Below, piece by piece: positions 1-7,009 of a stretch of DNA of 37,855 bases. The notes beneath the pieces were generated by a model. That model was given only the letters and a program-made list of their open reading frames with translations. It was not told the DNA's origin and ran no database searches. Source of the DNA: Oscillospiraceae bacterium (GTDB lineage Bacteria; Bacillota; Clostridia; Oscillospirales; Oscillospiraceae); contig JAAWCD010000010.1 in assembly GCA_022793095.1 (NCBI GenBank), forward strand, positions 1 through 37,855, in the 5' to 3' direction. A program made the translations under genes and the position numbers. Numbering within the stretch: position 1 is the stretch's first letter; every line of letters starts with the position of its first letter.

Positions 1-331
1 ATCAGCGGCAGAACACAGCCTGAAGTTCTATTCCAGTCAAATTTCCCAGCGAAGAGGGAACAAAAGAACTTTAAGCTGGTTCTACAGACAGATCAGCGGC
101 AGAACACAGCCTGAAGTTCTATTCCAGTCAAATTTCCCAGTGAAGAGGGAACAAAAGAACTTTAAGCTGGTTCTACAGACAGATCAGCGGCAGAACACAG
201 CCTGAAGTTCTTTCCAGTCAAATTTCCCAGCGAAGAGGGAACAAAAGAACTTCAAGCCAGTCCAATCCGCAAATCTGCGGTGAACACAGCTTGAAGTTCT
301 TTTCGGTTCCTTTTCTTTCAAGAAAAGGAAC
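1..331. repeat. Tandem 91-bp repeat array ending in a palindrome
   Basis: Three head-to-tail copies start at 1, 92 and 183. Copies 1 and 2 are 91 bp and differ by very few bases; copy 3 has lost one base and diverges from about 255. A fourth partial copy from about 272 runs into the perfect palindrome GTTCCTTTTCTT-TC-AAGAAAAGGAAC (306-331), which touches the lepB stop codon. Each copy contains the motif CTGAAGTTCT and its near-complement AAAAGAACTTTAAG, plus a small TTCCC/GGGAA hairpin. The unit is related to the dispersed inverted repeats at 5537, 22045, 24243, 26263 and 33936. No gene is visible here. Confidence 0.9.
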
Positions 332-921
332 TAACCCACGCCGCCGATGTTTTGGAAGGGGAAGAGGACGCAGAGGACATGGCCGATGACATACCGTTCA
401 TCCACCAGGCCCAGATTGGGACTGCGGCTGTCCGTGGAGCCGTTCCGGTTGTCGCCCATGACGAAGATGGAGCCCTCCGGCACCGTCACCTCAGAATAGT
501 AGTCCAGCGGCATCTCACGCATCGGATCTTCATCCTCAAGATTGATGTAATCCTCCTCCAGAAGTGCGCCGTCCACATACACCTTGTTCTCGTTGTAGTC
601 AATCCGAACCGTCTGGCCGCCTACCGCGATAATCCGCTTGACAATCGCGTCCGACATGAAGGATTCCTTTGTCAGCACCACAACGTCCCCCTGCTTGGGG
701 CTGTAGCCCAGGGACTGGACCAGCATCATGTCCCCATGATGCAGGGTGGGATACATGGAGGACCCCTTGACGCCAATCACCCGGCCCAGAAAAGTGAAAA
801 TCATCACAATGGCGATCAGCGCCGCAACCAGCGCCTGAAGCCAGTAATAGAGATCCATCCGGAATTCCTGCTCAGGGGTCAGTCCTTCCTTCTCCGTTTC
901 CTTCTTCAACCGTTTTCCCAT
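331..921 (-). CDS. lepB: Signal peptidase I (type I leader peptidase)
   Basis: This 196-residue membrane serine protease cleaves signal peptides from Sec- or Tat-exported proteins on the outer face of the membrane. A charged cytoplasmic N-terminus (1-22) is followed by one membrane segment (about 27-48). The catalytic Ser55 lies in GSSMYPTL and the general base Lys95 in AIVKRI. The late signature MGDNRNGSTDSR is present near residues 155-166. The length suits the short Gram-positive SipS/SipT class. A TTGCAT-17-TATAAT promoter lies 40-70 bp upstream, so it is probably transcribed alone. Its weak ribosome binding site (AAGGCGGGTG) is about 12 bases from the ATG. The stop codon abuts the palindrome that ends the upstream repeat array. 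Family assignment is firm; which exported proteins depend on it is unknown. Confidence 0.95.
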   Translation of the reverse strand: MGKRLKKETEKEGLTPEQEFRMDLYYWLQALVAALIAIVMIFTFLGRVIGVKGSSMYPTLHHGDMMLVQSLGYSPKQGDVVVLTKESFMSDAIVKRIIAVGGQTVRIDYNENKVYVDGALLEEDYINLEDEDPMREMPLDYYSEVTVPEGSIFVMGDNRNGSTDSRSPNLGLVDERYVIGHVLCVLFPFQNIGGVG

Positions 922-960
922 CGGAATGGAATCACCCGCCTTTTGAAAGGGATATCACCT

Positions 961-989
961 ATTATACTCTCTGCGCTCCCCAGATGCAA
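961..989 (-). promoter_or_regulatory. Sigma-A-type promoter of lepB
   Basis: On the minus strand, TTGCAT (984-989) and TATAAT (961-966) are separated by 17 bp, about 40 bp upstream of the lepB start and just inside the nearby foldback repeat (1003-1167). Confidence 0.75.
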
Positions 990-1002
990 GGCAAAACTTT
1001 TC

Positions 1003-1167
1003 AGAAGCTGTATTCATAACCGGGGAATGGCAGATGGACGAAGGATTTTGTTGTCAGGCAAGCCAATTTTTCACCGGAATCCTTGGTGGATTCCAAGAAA
1101 AATTGACGCGGCGTGACGGCAAAAGACGAGGTTCAGATGCCGTTCAACGGTTGTGAATACAGCTTCT
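1003..1167. repeat. Foldback (MITE-like) repeat A
   Basis: A 165-bp element with 20-bp terminal inverted repeats matching at 19 positions (AGAAGCTGTATTCAtAACCG at the left, its complement with one change at the right). An inner palindrome carries GGAATCC-TTGGT-GGATTCC flanked by AATTTTTC and GAAAAATT, so the element can fold into one long hairpin. Length and interior resemble element B at 1715-1879; elements C and D near 32858 and 35927 share the same plan. It encodes no protein. It lies between the lepB promoter and the end of the phosphopantetheinyl transferase gene, whose TGA stop uses the last base of the element. Confidence 0.8.
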
Positions 1168-1694
1168 CAATTCAGCACCACCAGCTCCGCCCGCTCCGGC
1201 CGCCGGGCCTCTCCGCAGAGGGCCAGGTGATATCCCGCCTCCGGAAAGGGAAGCAGCGCGGCGGACACGCCCGGCAGAAGCACCCGAACCGGCTGCCGGG
1301 ACACCTCCACCTGAGAAAGCCCGGCCAGACCCTGCCCCGTGTATTTCAGCGCGGCTTCCTTCAACACCCAGAGGTCAAAAAAGCCTGACGCCCACTGTTC
1401 CGGCGGGAGCTGCCCCAGCTCGTTCTGTTCATTGGCGGTCAGCCTCCGCTCTACCGCATGGCGGAGCGGCCGTTCCCGTTCCAGGTCCACCCCCACCGGT
1501 CCGTCTGAAACGGCGCACACCGCCCAGTCTCCCGCGTGGGACAGGCTGAAGGGAAAGCCGGAAAGCACGGGCTTCCCGCCGGGCAGCCGCTCCGGCTCCA
1601 GCTTTGGTGAAAACCCGGCCTGAGCCAGGGCGTATTGGAGGGCCAGCCGGCCCCCTTCATGTCCGGGCTGGCGGAGGGCGTAGATTCGATACAC
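1167..1694 (-). CDS. 4'-phosphopantetheinyl transferase (Sfp/HetI type)
   Basis: The enzyme transfers the phosphopantetheine arm of CoA to a serine of carrier proteins (ACP, PCP or similar). The Mg-binding motif VGVDLE, the WVLKEAALKYTG motif and FSLSHAG are all present, as expected for the Sfp-type family. I place the start at the GTG (1694) preceded by AAGAAGGAG, giving 175 residues. The open frame continues upstream to 1862, but that extension is the foldback repeat B and is unlikely to be translated. Foldback repeats lie on both sides of the gene. No biosynthetic gene cluster is in view, so the target may simply be the housekeeping acyl carrier protein; a separate AcpS could not be excluded. 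Confidence 0.88.
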   Translation of the reverse strand: MYRIYALRQPGHEGGRLALQYALAQAGFSPKLEPERLPGGKPVLSGFPFSLSHAGDWAVCAVSDGPVGVDLERERPLRHAVERRLTANEQNELGQLPPEQWASGFFDLWVLKEAALKYTGQGLAGLSQVEVSRQPVRVLLPGVSAALLPFPEAGYHLALCGEARRPERAELVVLN

Positions 1695-1714
1695 TGTAAA
1701 AACGCTCCTTCTTC

Positions 1715-1879
1715 TAGGCCTTGTTTGAGAAATGGCAATGTGCCCAACAGCGAGGAATTTTTTCGTCTGGCAAACAATTTTTCCGCAGGAATCCTGTCGG
1801 ATTTCAAGGGAAAATTGTGCCGCCCAGGCGGAAAAAGGTCCGCTGCTTGGGCATGTTGACATTTTTCAAACAAGGCCTA
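1715..1879. repeat. Foldback (MITE-like) repeat B
   Basis: A 165-bp element with long terminal inverted repeats. TAGGCCTTGTTTGA is identical in both arms, and about 29 of 33 positions match when the arms are extended. The core GGAATCC-tgtc-GGATTtC flanked by CAATTTT and AAAATTG matches element A. It sits between the divergent phosphopantetheinyl transferase gene (1694) and HAAS-domain gene (1977), so it occupies the shared upstream region. Confidence 0.8.
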
Positions 1880-1942
1880 ATTTCAAATCTATTTTAGCCC
1901 CATTTTAATCAAAATTCAATGGAAGCTTCGCCGTCCGCGCCG

Positions 1943-1948
1943 TATAAT
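1943..1948 (+). promoter_or_regulatory. Likely -10 box for the HAAS/DUF4097 operon
   Basis: TATAAT stands 28 bp before the GTG start. The -35 region (around 1919-1925) fits poorly, so only the -10 is convincing. Confidence 0.55.
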
Positions 1949-1976
1949 AGGGACAAGAACAAAGGAGGCGAGAACG

Positions 1977-2561
1977 GTGGATCGGGAGAAATTCTTATAC
2001 GAGCTTCAAGCCCGGCTCCAGGGGCGGATTCCTGACAAGCAGCTTCAGGCTGTGATGGAGTATTACACCGCCTATTTTGATGACGCCGGCCCCGAACGGG
2101 AGCAGGAGGTCCTTGACGGGCTGGGCTCTCCGGCCCAGGTATCCCGGCAGATTCTGGGGGAACGCGCGCTCAAGGACATGGACCGGAAGGAAAGCCGGGG
2201 TGTGTTCAAAACCCTGGCGGTGGTCCTCATGGCCATCTTCGCCGCGCCCATCGCCCTGCCGGTGGCGCTGGTGTTTGCCATACTGGCTGTGATACTGGTG
2301 CTGCTGATTGCCATGGCGGTCGCCATGGTGGGTGTGGCCGGCGTGTGCGGCGTGGCCGGCGGCGTGTTTGTGGCTGTGTTTGGCTTCCGGGCCATACTGA
2401 CCAGCTGGGCCACGGCGGTTTACTTCCTGGGCGGCGGGCTGTTCATGGTTGGCATGGGCTTCCTGCTGGTGCTGGCCACTCTGGCCCTGGGACGGCTGTG
2501 TATTCGGGGCTTTATCCGGCTGGCCGGCCGGGTTCTGCGGCGGAAGGAGGTCGGAGCATGA
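1977..2561 (+). CDS. HAAS-domain (DUF1700) membrane protein
   Basis: A 194-residue protein starting at a GTG seven bases after AAAGGAGG. Residues 1-60 are the helical HAAS (HAAS signalling domain, DUF1700) region, with the typical pattern of a YYTAYFDDAG helix followed by VLDGLGSPAQVSRQI. From about residue 78 come four or five hydrophobic segments rich in Val, Ala and Gly. HAAS proteins usually pair with a PadR regulator and a DUF4097 protein and are thought to sense envelope stress. Here the DUF4097 gene follows with an ATGA overlap, but no PadR gene is in view. The exact function is not established. Confidence 0.85.
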   Translation: MDREKFLYELQARLQGRIPDKQLQAVMEYYTAYFDDAGPEREQEVLDGLGSPAQVSRQILGERALKDMDRKESRGVFKTLAVVLMAIFAAPIALPVALVFAILAVILVLLIAMAVAMVGVAGVCGVAGGVFVAVFGFRAILTSWATAVYFLGGGLFMVGMGFLLVLATLALGRLCIRGFIRLAGRVLRRKEVGA

Positions 2562-3499
2562 GACGGGGGTTGACCAGTTTGATCCTGTTTTGCCTGCTGT
2601 GCGGCGGCGGGCTGATGCTGCTGGGCAGTAAATTCGGCGCGGAACGGTCCATTGAAACCACCACTGCTGATGGAAAAACGATGCGGGTATCCCTGTTTGA
2701 CGGAGATGGGGTCTCTGTCCGGTTTGGTTCCAGCTGGGCATTGGTAGAGGCGCCGGGGGTCCGGGTAGAGCTTCCCACGCAGCCTGAAATGCCTGAAATG
2801 CCTGAATTACCTGAAATACCTGAATTACCTAATATACCGATACCAGGGGGCTCGGAAAAGGTAAATTCGGACCTGTCCGGCGAGACTATCACACAGCTGA
2901 ACGTCTACGCGGCTGTGGGCGAGGTCACGATTCAGTGTGGAGACAGCTGGGCGGTATCTCTGGATGGCTTTGACAGCTCCTATGACACGCATGACGAGTG
3001 TTTGAATGTGTACGCCAATATGGGAGATGTGGTTGTAGCCGTACCCCACGGCGCTGTCTTGGAATGGCTTTCTGTGGAAAGCGACGCGGGCAGCATTACG
3101 CTGGACGGGATTCAGACGGATTCCCTGGAGATAATCCAGTCGATGGGCGAAACGGTGCTCAAAAACTGCTCCTGGGGTTACGCGGATATTGAGAACGACT
3201 GCGGCAGCGTGAGCGGCACGAAGCTGAGCTCCAAGGGGCTGAATGTGGACGCGGACATGGGTGAGGTTGACCTGGAGGGCGGCTTCACTGGAGAGACCGA
3301 CATTGAGTCCAGCATGGGCAGCGTGACACTGACACTGAGCGGCAAACAGGCTGATTACGATATCGAGTTGGAATCTGACCTGGGCAGCGTCACGATGAAT
3401 GGACACAGCAGCGGCAGAAGGATTTCTCAGAGCGGCGGACCGGATTCGCTGGAGGTCTCCTGCAATGTGGGGGCCATTGAGGTCCGGTTTGCGGGCTGA
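2558..3499 (+). CDS. DUF4097-family beta-strand repeat protein
   Basis: This 313-residue protein begins at an ATG overlapping the stop of the HAAS gene (ATGA), so the two are translationally coupled. An N-terminal membrane anchor or signal (about 5-24) leads to an extracytoplasmic region. Residues 75-95 form a Pro/Glu-rich spacer built from PEM, PEL and PEI units. The remainder is a series of roughly 20-residue beta repeats with recurring MGxV/MGEV and DxGSV turns (for example ESDLGSVTM), the mark of DUF4097/adhesin-like solenoids. It is probably anchored at the outer face of the membrane and partners the HAAS protein. The spacer is encoded by a 9-bp microrepeat with AT-rich codons unlike the rest of the gene. 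Confidence 0.85.
   Translation: MRRGLTSLILFCLLCGGGLMLLGSKFGAERSIETTTADGKTMRVSLFDGDGVSVRFGSSWALVEAPGVRVELPTQPEMPEMPELPEIPELPNIPIPGGSEKVNSDLSGETITQLNVYAAVGEVTIQCGDSWAVSLDGFDSSYDTHDECLNVYANMGDVVVAVPHGAVLEWLSVESDAGSITLDGIQTDSLEIIQSMGETVLKNCSWGYADIENDCGSVSGTKLSSKGLNVDADMGEVDLEGGFTGETDIESSMGSVTLTLSGKQADYDIELESDLGSVTMNGHSSGRRISQSGGPDSLEVSCNVGAIEVRFAG
2783..2838 (+). repeat. 9-bp coding microrepeat
   Basis: Six consecutive 9-base units of the form cctgaaatg/cctgaatta/cctgaaata encode the PEM-PEM-PEL-PEI-PEL-PNI spacer of the DUF4097 protein. The units use ATA and TTA codons that are scarce elsewhere in this GC-rich window. Confidence 0.8.
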
Positions 3500-3540
3500 G
3501 CTTGAAGCCTCTGCGCTGTCTACAGCCATAAAATCGTCCA

Positions 3541-3582
3541 TTCCGGCGGGAATCATCAATTGATTCCCGCCGGAAATTTTTA
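3541..3582 (+). terminator. Rho-independent terminator after the HAAS/DUF4097 operon
   Basis: A perfect 15-bp stem, TTCCGGCGGGAATCA and its complement, with a 5-base loop is followed by ATTTTTAT. A second dyad, TTTTTATGC-8-GCATAAAAA (3577-3602), overlaps its tail and could be an operator or an accessory hairpin ahead of asnB. Confidence 0.9.
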
Positions 3583-3689
3583 TGCGGAAACCGGCATAAA
3601 AAAGGAAAAAACGGGCATCCTGAAGGGAATCCTCAATCACCTTTCCGGCACAAATACATACACTGGAAGCGAAAGGCAGGTCGATTGAC

Positions 3690-5537
3690 ATGTGCGGAAT
3701 CGCGGGATTTTGCGACTATACACGAAATAACACCCTCCCCATCTGGGGCGAGGCAGGCGAACGCATGGGCGCTGTTCTGGCCCGCCGGGGCCCGGATGAC
3801 GCCGGCGTCTGGCAGAATGAAAGCTGCGTGCTGGCCCACCGCCGTCTGGCGGTCATTGACCCGGAACACGGACGCCAGCCCATGGAACGCGCCCTGGGCA
3901 CCGCCCGGTTTGCCCTGTGCTACAATGGCGAGCTCTACAACACGGACGCCCTCCGGCAGGAGCTGAAGGCCCTGGGCTACAAATTCCAGACCAACACCGA
4001 CACGGAGGTCCTTCTTTGCGCCTGCATGGAGTTCGGGGAGCGGGTATGCGAGCACCTGGAGGGCATTTTCGCCTTCGCCCTCTGGGACGGACTGCGCCGC
4101 CGCCTCCTCTGTGGGCGGGACCGGTTTGGCGTCAAGCCCTTCTTCTACGCCCTGCGGGGCGCTACCTTCCTCTTCGGCTCTGAGCCGAAGGCTCTCTTCG
4201 AGTACCCGGACTTTGAACCTAAGGCAGACGATGGCACCTGGCGGGAGCTGCTGGGTATCTCCCCAGCCCGGACGCCGGACCAGGGGGTCTTTGCCGGGCT
4301 GAAGGCCCTGGAGCCCGCTCACATGCTCTGCTTTGACAAGGACGGTTTGCGGATCTGGCCCTACTGGCATCTGGAGAGCCGCCCTCACGAGGATACTTAT
4401 GAGGAGACCGTCGCCAATGTGCGGGAGCTCCTCTCCTCCGCCATCCGGCGGCAGCTGGTGTCTGATGTGCCTCTGTGCACCTTCCTCTCGGGGGGGCTGG
4501 ATTCCTCGGTCATCACGGCGGTGGCCGCCCGGGACTATGAGGCGCGGGGCCTGCCGTCCCTGGAGACCTACTCCTTCGACTACACGGACAACCGGAAGTA
4601 TTTCAAGGCATCCTCCTTCCAGCCTGACGCCGATTGGCCCTGGGTGGAGCGGATGGTGGAGGAATTCCATACCCGGCACACGGTGCTCACCTGCGATATT
4701 CCATCCCTGGTGTCCTGCCTGGATGAGGCGGTAATGGCGAAAGACCTGCCCGGCATGGCGGACGTGGATTCCTCCCTGCTCTTCTTCTGCCGGGAGGTGG
4801 CGAAGCGCCATGTGGTGGCGATTTCCGGCGAGTGCTCTGACGAAATTTTCGGCGGCTACCCCTGGTTCCACCGGGCGGATATGCTGGCCGCCGGCACCTT
4901 CCCCTGGTGCATGGATCTGTCTCCCCGGACGGACGTGTTTTCCAAGGCCCTCTGGAAGACCCTGGACATCACCGGCTACATTCAGGAGCAATACCAAAAA
5001 TCCCTTGCGGCCATGCCCCAGCTGGAAGGGGAGTGGCCGGAGGAGGCCCGCCGGCGGGAAATCGGCTGGCTGAATCTGAACTGGTTCATGACCACCCTGC
5101 TGGACCGGAAGGACCGGATGAGCATGTATTCCGGTCTGGAGGTCCGGGTTCCCTTCTGCGACCACCATTTGGTCGAGTATGTGTGGAACATCCCCTGGGA
5201 CATGAAGAGCCGGAACGGCCAGCGCAAGCAGGTCCTTCGGGACGCGGCGGAAGGACTGCTGCCCGAGGATGTGCGGAACCGGCCCAAATCCCCCTATCCC
5301 AAGACTCACAATCCCCTTTACGAGGAGATGGTCCGGGCCAGGCTGACCGAGATTCTGACCGACCCCAACGCGCCCCTTCACTCTGTGATTGATGAAAAAG
5401 CCCTCCGGGCCGGTCTGCTCTCCAACGCGGGAGACTACGGAAAGCCCTGGTTCGGGCAGCTTATGGCCGGGCCTCAGATGATGGCCTACCTCATTGAGCT
5501 CAACGTCTGGATGGAACGCTTCGGTTTCTCTATGTAG
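3690..5537 (+). CDS. asnB: Asparagine synthetase (glutamine-hydrolysing)
   Basis: This 615-residue enzyme makes asparagine from aspartate, ATP and glutamine. Cys2 (MCGIAGF) is the glutaminase nucleophile, and the N-terminal Ntn domain (1-210) also shows RRGPDD and YNGELYN. The C-terminal synthetase domain carries the ATP-pyrophosphatase loop SGGLDSS near residues 268-274 and SGECSDEIFGGYPW further on. The start is fixed by the need for Cys2; GAAAGG precedes it by about 12 bases. It appears monocistronic, with a terminator upstream and the dispersed inverted repeat directly at its stop codon. Length and motifs suit AsnB of Firmicutes. A role in peptidoglycan amidation instead of free asparagine synthesis cannot be excluded. 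Confidence 0.95.
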   Translation: MCGIAGFCDYTRNNTLPIWGEAGERMGAVLARRGPDDAGVWQNESCVLAHRRLAVIDPEHGRQPMERALGTARFALCYNGELYNTDALRQELKALGYKFQTNTDTEVLLCACMEFGERVCEHLEGIFAFALWDGLRRRLLCGRDRFGVKPFFYALRGATFLFGSEPKALFEYPDFEPKADDGTWRELLGISPARTPDQGVFAGLKALEPAHMLCFDKDGLRIWPYWHLESRPHEDTYEETVANVRELLSSAIRRQLVSDVPLCTFLSGGLDSSVITAVAARDYEARGLPSLETYSFDYTDNRKYFKASSFQPDADWPWVERMVEEFHTRHTVLTCDIPSLVSCLDEAVMAKDLPGMADVDSSLLFFCREVAKRHVVAISGECSDEIFGGYPWFHRADMLAAGTFPWCMDLSPRTDVFSKALWKTLDITGYIQEQYQKSLAAMPQLEGEWPEEARRREIGWLNLNWFMTTLLDRKDRMSMYSGLEVRVPFCDHHLVEYVWNIPWDMKSRNGQRKQVLRDAAEGLLPEDVRNRPKSPYPKTHNPLYEEMVRARLTEILTDPNAPLHSVIDEKALRAGLLSNAGDYGKPWFGQLMAGPQMMAYLIELNVWMERFGFSM

Positions 5538-5657
5538 TTCTTTTTCTTGAAAGAAAAAGAACCAAAAAGAACTTCAAACTGTGCTCTGCTGCCAACATGG
5601 CAAAAAACAGAACCAGTTTGAAGTTCTTTTGCTCCTTTTCTTTCAAGAAAAGGAGAG
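5537..5657. repeat. Dispersed inverted repeat R2 between convergent genes
   Basis: The outer palindrome TTCTTTTTCTTGAAAGAAAAA (5538 on), then arm AAAGAACTTCAAACTG, a roughly 30-base centre, arm CAGTTTGAAGTTCTTT and a second palindrome CTCCTTTTCTTTCAAGAAAAGGAG. The whole unit is one long inverted repeat. It starts at the asnB stop codon and ends six bases from the stop of the opposite-strand SDR gene, so it probably terminates transcription from both sides. Confidence 0.88.
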
Positions 5658-5662
5658 AAAAA

Positions 5663-6412
5663 TCAAGTCATAGCCGCGCCGTCCACGGAGAGAACCGCGC
5701 CGGTGACATAGCTGGCCATATCGGACGCCAGATAAAGGAAGGCGTTGGCCACGTCCTCCGGCTCACCCACCCGGCGCAGGGGGATGGCATTGATGAGGGG
5801 CTGAATCATCTCCTTGGGCAGCGCCGCCACCATGTCGGTGCGGGTGATGCCAGGGGCGACCGCGTTGACCCGGATATTGAAGGGGCCCAGTTCCCGCGCC
5901 AGAGACTTGGTTAAACCGTTGACGGCAAACTTGCTTGCCGGATAGCCGCAGCCGCCGGGCTGGCCGTAAATGGACACCATGGAGCTGGTGTTCAGCACCA
6001 CGCCGCCGCCCTGCTCCTTCATGTGCCTCACCGCGGCCTGAGTGCAGTTGAACACGCCGGCCACGTTCAAGTCCAGGATCTTGGCGAAGTCCGCCGGGTC
6101 GTAGTCGTTGAGCTTGGTGGACTGAGAAATGCCAGCGTTGTTGACCAGAATGTCAATCCGGCCAAAGCCGGCGGCCACCTCATCCATGGCCTGGGCCACA
6201 GCGGCCGCGTCGTTCAGGGCCGGGCACTTGCCGCTGAGCTTGGCGTTGGGATAAGCCTCCCGCAGCTCAGCCAGCGCCTTGTCCACGGTCTCCTGGCGGG
6301 AGCCCCAGACGGAGACGGCCGCGGCGCCAGTGTCCAGGAAGCCCTTGACAACGGCCAGACCAATGCCGCGGGTGCCGCCAGTGACAACAGCGGTTTTCCC
6401 TTGCAGAATCAT
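5663..6412 (-). CDS. SDR-family NAD(P)-dependent oxidoreductase (FabG-like)
   Basis: This 249-residue classical short-chain dehydrogenase interconverts an alcohol and a ketone with NAD(P). The cofactor loop TGGTRGIG is at 11-18, NNAG at 91-94, and the catalytic Ser143/144, Tyr157 and Lys161 (YPASK) are intact. The start is the ATG behind AAAGGAGGAATTTATC; the frame runs further upstream only through a hairpin. It is likely sugar/polyol or 3-oxoacyl specific, but the family does not decide. A strong promoter lies some 420 bases upstream, leaving an unusually long leader. It neighbours the Gfo/Idh dehydrogenase and sugar importer on the same strand, but a terminator-like hairpin and its own promoter separate them. 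Confidence 0.9.
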   Translation of the reverse strand: MILQGKTAVVTGGTRGIGLAVVKGFLDTGAAAVSVWGSRQETVDKALAELREAYPNAKLSGKCPALNDAAAVAQAMDEVAAGFGRIDILVNNAGISQSTKLNDYDPADFAKILDLNVAGVFNCTQAAVRHMKEQGGGVVLNTSSMVSIYGQPGGCGYPASKFAVNGLTKSLARELGPFNIRVNAVAPGITRTDMVAALPKEMIQPLINAIPLRRVGEPEDVANAFLYLASDMASYVTGAVLSVDGAAMT

Positions 6413-6482
6413 GATAAATTCCTCCTTTTGTGCTTGACGGCCATATCCAGCCGCGTCAAATCCTGTCTCACAAGGACAAACA

Positions 6483-6529
6483 GAAGTGACCCCTATCCAA
6501 CCAAACCGTCGGATAGGGGTCACTTCTGT
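6483..6529 (-). promoter_or_regulatory. Perfect stem-loop in the SDR leader
   Basis: CAGAAGTGACCCCTATCC and its exact complement GGATAGGGGTCACTTCTG flank a 12-base loop; the stem extends a base or two further. On the minus strand it is followed by TTTGTCCTT, a weak U-tract. It stands about 70 bases before the SDR start, where an attenuator would be placed. A tiny frame (ATGATG..., 10 codons, MMLDNKNEQK) behind AGAGAGG ends with its TGA inside the 5' arm of the stem. Confidence 0.7.
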
Positions 6530-6840
6530 TCGTTCTTGTTATCTAACATCATTCTCGTTTACCTCTCTTTCTACAGATTCTTGCGAAAACCTTTCTTGAA
6601 CCCCATCAGCCGTTAGTGTTGGTCCTTCAGAAACAATCCATTTGCACTCGCATTTTGCCGGCGCTGCTCACGTCTGGTGAGAGATGTCTGGAACTTTGCT
6701 GTCTTGGCTGTGGCTCAACCTCCCGGTTTTCACGCCCCGCTGTACCGAACTTTCATTTTTTATCCGGCATCCTCTCCAACGGGGTTTTGAAGGAGTTATC
6801 CCTCTTAGTACATTGGACTCACCCTTTCTTGTTCTGGCTA
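6530..6840 (-). ncRNA. Candidate structured leader or small RNA upstream of the SDR gene
   Basis: About 310 bases lie between a strong minus-strand promoter and the terminator-like hairpin, with no credible gene on either strand. The transcript would contain several possible stems, for example CCCCG/CGGGG enclosing CCGGA/TTCGG, and CTCAC-CAGAC-GTGAG. Base composition is lower in GC than the neighbours. I compared it by eye with T-box, cobalamin, ydaO, THF, RNase P, tmRNA, SRP and group II signatures and found no match. It may be a riboswitch of an unknown class, an independent sRNA, or the remnant of a lost gene. Confidence 0.35.
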
Positions 6841-6841
6841 T

Positions 6842-6870
6842 AATATACTACATCCAGCCGGAAATGTCAA
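6842..6870 (-). promoter_or_regulatory. Strong promoter driving the SDR leader
   Basis: Minus-strand TTGACA (6865-6870) and TATATT (6842-6847) with a 17-bp spacer. The consensus -35 and ideal spacing make this one of the best promoters in the window. The expected start is near 6835, over 400 bases from the SDR start codon. Confidence 0.8.
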
Positions 6871-6945
6871 TAGGTTTTGTGATATTTTTTAAGAATATTT
6901 CATTCGTCAGATTTTGTTCTCGAAAAGTCACGTTTTCCAGCCAAT

Positions 6946-6985
6946 TCAGCCGGAAACAGCCCCTTTCAGGGCTGTTTCCGGCTGA
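6946..6985 (-). terminator. Hairpin terminator after the sugar ABC/Gfo-Idh operon
   Basis: A 17-bp stem, TCAGCCGGAAACAGCCC with its complement, has a 6-base loop, about 25 bases past the Gfo/Idh gene stop. The following minus-strand bases (ATTGG) are not U-rich, so termination efficiency is uncertain. Confidence 0.65.
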
Positions 6986-7009
6986 GGCTCAGATGTAAGC
7001 GCCGGGCGG

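Noticed and set aside
1-275. CRISPR array
   Set aside because: The units are 91 bp, contiguous and nearly identical, with no unique spacers between short repeats and no cas genes.
1695-1862. N-terminal extension of the phosphopantetheinyl transferase to an upstream ATG
   Set aside because: The extra codons are entirely foldback repeat B; a GTG with a good ribosome binding site gives a family-like N-terminus.
3633-5381. 582-codon minus-strand open frame opposite asnB
   Set aside because: Antisense shadow of a strongly recognisable enzyme gene.
6530-6840. T-box, RNase P, tmRNA, 6S or SRP RNA in the SDR leader
   Set aside because: No T-box GGTGGNACCGCG motif, no GAGGAAAGTCC, no tRNA-like ends and no SRP tetraloop region seen. 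The segment is kept only as an unnamed candidate RNA.
6616-6998. Plus-strand frames of 75 and 104 codons before the Gfo/Idh gene
   Set aside because: No ribosome binding site and no domain. They run across a minus-strand promoter and a terminator hairpin.
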